5,283 nucleotides of DNA from DAONBD01 sp964525485 (lineage in GTDB: Bacteria; Patescibacteriota; Gracilibacteria; UBA1369; LOWO2-01-FULL-3), in assembly GCA_964525485.1 (NCBI GenBank), contig CAZGHH010000044.1, positions 1 through 5,283 of the forward strand, given 5' to 3'. The notes beneath the pieces are model-generated. The model was given only the letters and a program-made list of their open reading frames with translations, did not search any database and was not told where the DNA came from. Shown in pieces: positions 1-3,589 of this stretch. Positions within the stretch are counted from its first letter, which is position 1, and the number at the start of each line of letters is the position of its first letter. The position numbers and the translations under genes were made by a program.

Positions 1-423
1 TGGTTTATTTACAAATCTGCAATTCAGCCCAAAAGATTTAAGAATTTTTTTAGAAAAATTTAAGAAATCTTTAAGAAAAAATTTAGAATTACCCTGTATA
101 TTAATAGCTGAAATGGCGAATGGGATTTTGCCCGAACTGTTCTTTAAATTTTCATTAAGTAAATTTTCAACTGATGTGCGAATGTCAGATTCTTTTGAGT
201 CTTTGTCGATGGTATCTACGACTTGCGCGATTTTAATTGTTCCGCCAAGACGGTTCTGAAGTTTCTCAAGGTCGATGTTTTCTCTAGATTTGTCGCTGTC
301 TTTCAGATTGAAAACTGCAAATTCCCAAACCAATTCAACAAAATTTTCTTTACCCAAAACTGCGTTTAACTCCTCTAAACATAAATTTTTAACCCTTCCT
401 AATTCAAATGCGTATAGACCCAT
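1..423 (-). CDS. TRM11-like RNA methyltransferase, N-terminal part (runs off the window)
   Basis: An uninterrupted frame of 141 codons runs from an ATG at 423 to the left edge, so the C-terminal part is outside the window. An in-frame TAA sits directly before the ATG, which fixes the earliest start. The product begins MGLYAFELGRVKNLCLEELNAVLG, has LGGTIKIAQVV at residues 59-69, and continues with an alternating strand/helix segment (AISAINIQGNS at 103-113, then a lysine-rich helix and GLNCRFVNK at 132-140). From memory, the 'FELGR...L.EL.AV' opening, the 'LGGTIKIA' motif and the 'lysine helix then RFV' pattern are typical of the THUMP-containing N-terminus of TRM11/TrmG10-like methyltransferases, which modify guanosine 10 of tRNA in archaea and eukaryotes and have CPR relatives annotated as DNA methylases. 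The Rossmann fold and catalytic NPPY motif would lie beyond the edge, so activity is inferred. No Shine-Dalgarno is seen. Confidence 0.72.
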   Translation of the reverse strand, partial: MGLYAFELGRVKNLCLEELNAVLGKENFVELVWEFAVFNLKDSDKSRENIDLEKLQNRLGGTIKIAQVVDTIDKDSKESDIRTSVENLLNENLKNSSGKIPFAISAINIQGNSKFFLKDFLNFSKKILKSFGLNCRFVNKP

Positions 424-557
424 TTAATCTGTTGATATTTGCGCTGAGTATAATCGCTTCATTCCTATTTGGCTATGTGCTTTTTAGGTATGAAATGGCT
501 TATGATTGCAAGAAGCCTATAGAGATTGTCGATGATTTAAGGTCCTTGTCTGATTGA
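408..557 (+). CDS. Possible 49-residue single-pass membrane protein
   Basis: A short frame from ATG 408 to TGA 555-557 encodes MRIDPF followed by a hydrophobic stretch at about residues 7-26 (LLIFALSIIASFLFGYVLF) and a polar, mostly acidic tail with one cysteine and the end IVDDLRSLSD. This is the layout of a small membrane-anchored protein. The only ATG upstream of the hydrophobic segment is at 408, because a TAA at 390-392 closes the frame. An AATTTTTAA motif lies at 384-392, resembling those before other plus-strand starts here, although 15 bases away. Against it: the ORF overlaps the first 16 bases of the divergent methyltransferase gene, covers that gene's likely promoter, and has no recognised family or obvious promoter of its own. 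It could be a chance frame. Confidence 0.38.
   Translation: MRIDPFNLLIFALSIIASFLFGYVLFRYEMAYDCKKPIEIVDDLRSLSD
447..475 (-). promoter_or_regulatory. Possible promoter for the methyltransferase gene
   Basis: Read on the minus strand, TAGCCA (475-470), a 17-base spacer and TATACT (452-447) match sigma-70 boxes at 4/6 and 5/6. Transcription would start near 440, leaving a leader of about 17 bases before the ATG at 423, close to the leader length predicted for the 3143 gene. The site lies inside the possible 49-residue ORF on the other strand. Confidence 0.4.
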
Positions 558-568
558 AAATTGCGAAT

Positions 569-814
569 TTATTCTAAACCTGTCTTGTTTCTAATACTTT
601 TTGATCCGAGATTTCTACCAAATAAATTTCTTATTGATCTTCTAGTATTTGGGATTGTGGGTGTTGTTTGTTGATTTAGTATTTCTTTTAGTTTCTGTGG
701 ATTAATTGTGTGAATTCCGCCACCGGCTAACATTATAGCCGTTGTTAGTGGGTCATATTTCAATGGTGGAGTTGGCGTTATTCCTTCCGTGATTGCTATT
801 GATTCGTTTGGCAT
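569..814 (-). CDS. Possible small hypothetical protein, 81 residues
   Basis: I do not recognise this product. The frame runs from ATG 814 to TAA at 571-569. The protein has a proline-containing N-terminus (ITPTPPLKYDP, residues 12-22), a short moderately hydrophobic stretch with three glycines (TTAIMLAGGG, 24-33), a predicted helix with NPQKLKEILNQQ (38-49), and a basic C-terminal third rich in Arg, Asn and Lys (57-78). There is no signal peptide or true membrane span. Support for a real gene comes from a TTGACA-type promoter about 50 bases upstream that would give a leader of about 20 bases, and from A-rich coding on the minus strand like that of the neighbouring methyltransferase. It is divergent from ssb. 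The low-complexity C-terminus and lack of a ribosome binding site keep confidence moderate. Confidence 0.45.
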   Translation of the reverse strand: MPNESIAITEGITPTPPLKYDPLTTAIMLAGGGIHTINPQKLKEILNQQTTPTIPNTRRSIRNLFGRNLGSKSIRNKTGLE

Positions 815-840
815 TTTATTTCTTTAATGTTTGGGCGACT

Positions 841-869
841 ATTGTTGATTATTATTCGGGTTTTGTCAA
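841..869 (-). promoter_or_regulatory. Possible promoter for the 81-residue ORF
   Basis: On the minus strand a perfect TTGACA (869-864) is followed by a 17-base spacer and AACAAT (846-841, 4/6 to the -10 consensus). Predicted start of transcription is near 834, about 20 bases before the ATG at 814. The -10 box is weak, so this is tentative. Confidence 0.42.
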
Positions 870-916
870 GACAAGTTCGGTTAAGTTTTGGAGAAAATTT
901 GAATTGGTATTTTGGT

Positions 917-922
917 TATAGT
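917..922 (+). promoter_or_regulatory. Possible -10 element of the ssb promoter
   Basis: TATAGT matches the -10 consensus at 5/6 and lies 39 bases before the ssb ATG. No good -35 box is found at 16-18 bases upstream; TTTGAA at 898-903 is too close. It sits in the 147-base divergent region between ssb and the 81-residue ORF. Confidence 0.28.
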
Positions 923-961
923 ATTTTGCCCAAGCACTGAAAAATTTTAACACAAATTGTT

Positions 962-1423
962 ATGGGAATGTCATTAAATAGAGTTCAATTAATAGGGAAT
1001 TTAACTCGTGATCCGGAATTAAAACAAATTCCGGGAGGACAAACTGTTGCGACTTTTGGAATGGCTACAAATGCTAGTTGGACTGATGCAAGTGGAGAAA
1101 AACATGATAAAACTGAGTTCCACAACATAGTGGCTTGGAGAAAATTGGCAGAAATTTGCGGACAATTTTTGAGAAAGGGGAGCAAGGTTTTTATTGAAGG
1201 AAAACTTCAAACTCGAGATTGGGAGGCTGAGGATGGAACGAAGAGATACAGAACCGAGATCGTGGCTGAAAACATGATTATGCTTGATAAAAAAGGCGGA
1301 GAAAGCGGGGATTATGAACCACCGATGAGAAATGCTCCTGCCGATGATGTGGAATCGGCTGGGGCAAAAACAAGTGCGGCTCCGGCTGAAGGAGATGTGT
1401 CTATTGATGATTTGCCGTTCTAA
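962..1423 (+). CDS. ssb: Single-stranded DNA-binding protein
   Basis: SSB coats single-stranded DNA during replication, repair and recombination and recruits partner proteins through its C-terminal tip; it acts in the cytoplasm, usually as a tetramer. The product is 153 residues, close to the usual 150-180. It has the N-terminal OB fold (about 4-110) with the family signatures LNRVQLIGNLTRDPEL (5-20), FHNIVAWRKLAEICGQFLRKGSKVFIEGKL (53-82) and a YRTEIVAE strand (97-104). Aromatic residues expected to stack on DNA include W40, F53, W59 and W87. A flexible Gly/Pro/Ala linker (112-144) leads to the acidic tip DDLPF, the partner-binding motif. The start may instead be the second ATG at 968 (MSLNRV...), which is the more usual SSB N-terminus; neither has a Shine-Dalgarno. 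The gene stands alone and is closed by the terminator at 1484-1519. Confidence 0.97.
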   Translation: MGMSLNRVQLIGNLTRDPELKQIPGGQTVATFGMATNASWTDASGEKHDKTEFHNIVAWRKLAEICGQFLRKGSKVFIEGKLQTRDWEAEDGTKRYRTEIVAENMIMLDKKGGESGDYEPPMRNAPADDVESAGAKTSAAPAEGDVSIDDLPF

Positions 1424-1483
1424 ATGGACTTGGAAATGCGGTTTTTGATAAGTTCGCATGTGTGTAAACTTTCAAAATTAATT

Positions 1484-1519
1484 AAAAGGCGCCCAACGGT
1501 TTAATATGGACGCCTTTTT
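1484..1519 (+). terminator. Intrinsic terminator after ssb
   Basis: AAAAGGCG (1484-1491) pairs perfectly with CGCCTTTT (1511-1518) around a 19-base loop, and the 3' arm runs into five T residues (1515-1519). It lies 60 bases after the ssb stop codon and separates ssb from the next plus-strand gene. The A-rich 5' arm also gives it some potential in the other direction. Confidence 0.75.
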
Positions 1520-1639
1520 ACAATTCTCCCCACTTAAAGAAAGATTTTATTTTATTTTTGTTTTTTTGTTCTTGAAGCTTTTTTGGTTTCAAGAAAATTT
1601 TTGTTTTTGTTCAATTTGTTTTTTGTTTTTGTGCGATGC
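1520..1639. other. T-tract-rich spacer with an AT-rich inverted repeat
   Basis: This stretch is almost entirely T runs broken by single G or A on the plus strand. TTCTTGAA (1569-1576) and TTCAAGAA (1588-1595) form an 8-bp inverted repeat, followed on the plus strand by AA and then T5-G-T5, so it could act as a second, weaker terminator behind ssb. A 62-codon frame across it (1506-1694) translates to low-complexity Phe/Leu and is not credible as a gene. Confidence 0.45.
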
Positions 1640-1682
1640 AAAAAGGGAAACTTCATCCGCCGGTATAAAGAGGCGGATGAAG
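1640..1682 (-). terminator. Strong hairpin, probable terminator of a minus-strand transcript
   Basis: CTTCATCCGCC (1651-1661) and GGCGGATGAAG (1672-1682) form a perfect 11-bp stem with a 10-base loop. On the minus strand the hairpin is followed by TTTCCC and then TTTTT (1650-1640), an interrupted U tract. On the plus strand it is followed by CTCCGTCTCT, so termination is expected for leftward transcription. No minus-strand coding gene precedes it, which implies a non-coding transcript. Confidence 0.55.
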
Positions 1683-1911
1683 CTCCGTCTCTAGGAAAGT
1701 TGTCTTAAAAGACAAAATTCCAAGAATTGGTATCCCAGTTTTGCGCTGGCGCAAAGTAGGGAGGTGAGGGGCGCATAGGAAAGAGGTGTGGCAAAAAATA
1801 TTGTAGCCATACAAGCGCTCTTTAGCGCCACTCACGCCCCCACTTTACGGGCATATATTTGGGGTGAATTGTTAAGGATCTTTTGAATACGATTCTTGTA
1901 TCAACGTATTC
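1640..1911 (-). ncRNA. Candidate structured non-coding RNA, family unknown
   Basis: A minus-strand promoter (1945-1917) and a terminator-like hairpin (1682-1640) bracket about 270 bases with no convincing coding frame, visibly GC-richer than the flanks and dense in inverted repeats. From the predicted 5' end: an 8-bp hairpin (1912-1905 with 1891-1884); a long imperfect arm in which GTGGGGGCG (1843-1835) pairs with CGCCCCTCAC (1774-1765), AAAGAG pairs with CTCTTT (1823-1818 with 1785-1780), and GTATGGC pairs imperfectly with GCCACAC (1811-1805 with 1792-1786); then TTTGCGC/GCGCAAA (1755-1740), a TTGTCT/AGACAA stem extended by GGAA/TTCC (1721-1694), and the terminal hairpin. Some stems pair slightly better on one strand and some on the other. 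I could not match it to RNase P, tmRNA, SRP RNA or a riboswitch. A 6S-like long bubble hairpin is conceivable but unproven. The strand rests on promoter and terminator only. Confidence 0.45.
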
Positions 1912-1912
1912 A
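1884..1912. repeat. 8-bp inverted repeat at the predicted RNA 5' end
   Basis: TGAATACG (1884-1891) and CGTATTCA (1905-1912) are perfectly complementary with a 13-base loop. An overlapping pair, GTATCA (1898-1903) and TGATAC (1918-1923), covers the -10 box of the minus-strand promoter. They could be a 5' stabilising hairpin in the RNA or half-sites of an operator. Confidence 0.5.
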
Positions 1913-1916
1913 GTGA

Positions 1917-1945
1917 ATGATACCAAAATTTGAAGAAAAAATCAA
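1917..1945 (-). promoter_or_regulatory. Sigma-70-like promoter reading leftward into the candidate RNA
   Basis: On the minus strand: TTGATT (1945-1940), a 17-base spacer, and TATCAT (1922-1917, 5/6 to consensus), preceded by TGG, an extended -10 signature. Transcription would begin near 1911-1910. It faces away from the 2025 gene, and no minus-strand coding gene follows it. Confidence 0.6.
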
Positions 1946-1960
1946 TAGGTGATAGGATAA

Positions 1961-2000
1961 GCGCGCCTGAAAATCATGTTAAATATGCGTCCCTGAATTT
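1961..2000 (+). repeat. Imperfect direct repeat upstream of the 2025 gene
   Basis: GCGCGCCTGAAAAT (1961-1974) and GCGTCCCTGAATTT (1987-2000) share 10 of 14 positions, 26 bases apart start to start, in the divergent regulatory region between the candidate RNA promoter and the 2025 gene. They may be a repressor or activator site; chance similarity is possible. Confidence 0.3.
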
Positions 2001-2024
2001 TGACTAATTTTTAACCTCAAAAAA

Positions 2025-2405
2025 ATGGAAACTCAAAAGTCTAGATTTGTACACATTTTGAAATCGCTCTATTTTTATTTGGTATCGTTTGCATGTGTGA
2101 TTGTGTTCATTATTGGATCTGTTACTTTGATCAATACTGCGTTACAAACTTGGGTATTTGAGAGTAGTGGATATTATTACGGAGGAGATGTCTCTTATAG
2201 TTGTACAAAAGAATCAATGAAGATGAATGGATTGTTTGCCGATAAAGATGAGTGTTTGAAATATTATCAAGATATTCAGGATAAGGATGCTCGCAATCAG
2301 AGAAATCGTGATATTTCTTTTGGTATTGCTATGGCGGTTGTATCACTTCCTATCTGGGTACTTCATATGTATTTGGCAAAGGCTGCTAAAAAAGATGAGG
2401 ATTAA
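2025..2405 (+). CDS. Small two-helix membrane protein with a cysteine-bearing loop
   Basis: The function is unknown. The 126-residue product has a short basic N-terminus, a first membrane helix at about 15-38 (LYFYLVSFACVIVFIIGSVTLI), a polar loop of about 55 residues, a second helix at about 98-117 (FGIAMAVVSLPIWVLHMYLA) and a charged tail KKDED. Basic residues flank both helices on the terminal sides, so both ends are probably cytoplasmic and the loop outside. The loop holds two cysteines (C60 and C77) that could form a disulfide, plus a run of tyrosines (50-52). The 'LYFYLVSF' opening and the 'RDIS...A..VV.LPIW..H' closing segment resemble small membrane proteins I associate with CPR genomes and with the DUF5671-like group, but this is from memory. 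The ATG at 2025 is preceded by AATTTTTAA and not by a Shine-Dalgarno. gmk follows after 44 bases and is probably co-transcribed. Confidence 0.8.
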   Translation: METQKSRFVHILKSLYFYLVSFACVIVFIIGSVTLINTALQTWVFESSGYYYGGDVSYSCTKESMKMNGLFADKDECLKYYQDIQDKDARNQRNRDISFGIAMAVVSLPIWVLHMYLAKAAKKDED

Positions 2406-2449
2406 TTTTACTGCTAAGCTATTTTTTTGCAGCAAATTTTTGTAAATTT

Positions 2450-3046
2450 ATGACTGATAAAAAAGGAAAACTTGTTTTGATAGTTGGGCCTTCCGGATCA
2501 GGGAAGGGGACTATTATTAAAAATTTAAAAGATCGACATCCTGATTGGATTTATCCGATTTCTTGGACGACGCGAGCGCCGCGCCCTGGCGAAATTGAAG
2601 GTCAGGTTTATCATTTCGTCTCTAAGGAGGAATTTGAAAAAGGAATAGCAGATGGGCAGTTTCTCGAACATGCAATCGTTCATGAAAAAGGTTACTATGG
2701 GACTGATAAGCGTGAGATTGTCGTGGGTGTGAATGCTGGGAAAACGGTTGTGCGCGAGGTGGATATTCAAGGATTTCACTCTATTAAAAAAGCTTTTGCA
2801 GATGGGATTGATGGTTTTGATTCAAGTGATTTACTGACAATATTTGTTGAGGCGAAGGATTTGGATGAATTGCAGAGACGTATAGCTGATAGGGGAAAAT
2901 TGCCGGAAGAGGAGATCGCTCGCAGGATGGAAAGTGCCCGAAAAGAGATCGCGCAGGCGGACGAATGCGATTTCCGAATATTAAATGAATACGGAAAAAT
3001 CCAAGAGGCTGTGAATACAGTGGATGAGATTATTTCAAATGCTTAA
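2450..3046 (+). CDS. gmk: Guanylate kinase
   Basis: It phosphorylates GMP to GDP with ATP, an essential step of GTP and dGTP supply, in the cytoplasm. The 198-residue length fits the family (about 190-210). Visible motifs: P-loop GPSGSGKGT (13-21) after a LVLIV strand; the GMP-binding segment SWTTRAPRPGEIEGQVYHF (38-56), carrying the family pattern S-x-TTR-x-xRxGE-x-x-G-x-x-YxF; FLEHA (71-75) and YYGT (82-85) contacting guanine; the Walker-B-like strand VREVDIQGF (101-109), where most members have DIDVQGA; the lid region with RRIADRG (143-149), EEEIARRM and the following helix; and DFRILNE (174-180) in place of the usual DYVVVND. No key residue appears lost. The start ATG at 2450 puts the P-loop at the expected distance; an AATTTTTgtAA sequence lies just upstream and no Shine-Dalgarno is present. 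Confidence 0.96.
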   Translation: MTDKKGKLVLIVGPSGSGKGTIIKNLKDRHPDWIYPISWTTRAPRPGEIEGQVYHFVSKEEFEKGIADGQFLEHAIVHEKGYYGTDKREIVVGVNAGKTVVREVDIQGFHSIKKAFADGIDGFDSSDLLTIFVEAKDLDELQRRIADRGKLPEEEIARRMESARKEIAQADECDFRILNEYGKIQEAVNTVDEIISNA

Positions 3047-3088
3047 AGAGCTTTGGTTTATATTAGGCTGGCCAGGTTAGAAGCTCTT
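3046..3088 (+). repeat. Inverted repeat between gmk and the next gene
   Basis: AAGAGCTT (3046-3053) pairs with AAGCTCTT (3081-3088), an 8-bp stem starting at the last base of the gmk stop codon; the loop contains the palindrome CTGGCCAG. No T run follows, so it is a poor intrinsic terminator. Its right arm overlaps the first two bases of the -35 box at 3087-3092, which would allow it to affect that promoter or to mark the 3' end of the gmk mRNA. Confidence 0.45.
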
Positions 3089-3115
3089 GACATTTTAGCT
3101 AAAAGATTCTAAAAT
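3087..3115 (+). promoter_or_regulatory. Near-consensus sigma-70 promoter for the transglutaminase-like gene
   Basis: A perfect TTGACA (3087-3092), a 17-base spacer and TAAAAT (3110-3115, 5/6) make the best promoter in the window. Transcription would start near 3122, giving a leader of about 20 bases before the ATG at 3143. It implies the downstream gene is transcribed independently of gmk. Confidence 0.75.
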
Positions 3116-3125
3116 AACACCTTTC

Positions 3126-3134
3126 AATTTTTAA
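3126..3134 (+). promoter_or_regulatory. AATTTTTAA motif in the place of a ribosome binding site
   Basis: AATTTTTAA ends 8 bases before the ATG at 3143. The same nonamer is at 2006-2014 (10 bases before the ATG at 2025) and 384-392 (15 bases before the ATG at 408). Variants are at 943-950 (11 bases before the ssb ATG) and 2435-2445 (before gmk). None of these starts has a GGAG-type sequence. It may be an A/U-rich translation-initiation signal or a transcription element. Confidence 0.4.
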
Positions 3135-3142
3135 ATTGTTTG

Positions 3143-3589
3143 ATGGTTAATTTGTCTGACAAAAATAAAGATTTTTCTGAAACCAGCTTGAAGAGGTGGG
3201 CATTGATTTTTGCTTTTTCGGCGGCTTTGCATGCTCCTTTGTTTGTGCGTCCGGCGGATGTGAGTGCGGTCGGAAAGAATCTGTCTGGAATGGTTAGTCA
3301 GGTCGCTTTTTGTATTAAAAGAGCTCTGTATGGAGATAAAAAAGCTGAAGCTGAATACAAGTCTATGATGAAAGATGTTATTGCCGATGATCCTGATTTA
3401 AAAGGTTTTGATTATGAGAGGTTTTTCTTAAAGGCCGAGTATTATGAAGGGAGTATTTCCTCTGAAGAAGAATTATTAAGTTATGATAATGAATTTTCGG
3501 ATAGGGTAAGCGAATTTCAAGATCAGGATGAATACCGGAACAAGTTTGCTCTATTGAATGGGATTGTGGATTCGTGGGGGGGAATATGA
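3143..3589 (+). CDS. N-terminal part of a frameshifted transglutaminase-like exported protein
   Basis: This frame supplies the first 146 residues of a larger protein. A polar N-terminus (1-18) is followed by one hydrophobic segment (about 19-35, WALIFAFSAALHAPLFV), either a signal peptide with possible cleavage near VSA-V (40-43) or a membrane anchor. The rest is helical and acidic (about 50-145), ending NKFALLNGIVDSWGG. After the G7 tract at 3576-3582 the frame hits TGA at 3587-3589. The alternative frame continues directly with EYEIGRSKVSSILAGNGGNC, the expected approach to a transglutaminase-like active site, so the two pieces belong together. I chose the ATG at 3143; a TTG at 3140 directly precedes it. 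A strong promoter lies at 3087-3115. The product alone, stopping at TGA, would have no catalytic domain. Confidence 0.75.
   Translation: MVNLSDKNKDFSETSLKRWALIFAFSAALHAPLFVRPADVSAVGKNLSGMVSQVAFCIKRALYGDKKAEAEYKSMMKDVIADDPDLKGFDYERFFLKAEYYEGSISSEEELLSYDNEFSDRVSEFQDQDEYRNKFALLNGIVDSWGGI

Noticed and set aside
985..1459. Minus-strand ORFs opposite ssb
   Set aside because: They are antisense shadows of a conserved gene with clear SSB motifs.
1506..1694. 62-codon plus-strand ORF
   Set aside because: It starts inside the ssb terminator, translates to T-tract Phe/Leu/Cys low complexity, and ends in the hairpin block.
1653..1835. 60-codon minus-strand ORF through the structured block
   Set aside because: It needs a GTG start, shows no domain-like composition, and its sequence is better explained by the inverted repeats of a structured RNA.
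1640..1911. RNase P RNA, tmRNA or SRP RNA
   Set aside because: Neither strand shows the RNase P conserved regions, the tRNA-like ends and CCA of tmRNA, or the SRP GGAAGGAAGCA-type apical region; only scattered GGAAAG matches occur.
3587..3589. TGA as a recoded glycine codon (genetic code 25) to extend the first half
   Set aside because: Reading through TGA meets TAG six codons later, and the many glycines in ssb and gmk are all GGN, so recoding does not rescue the gene.
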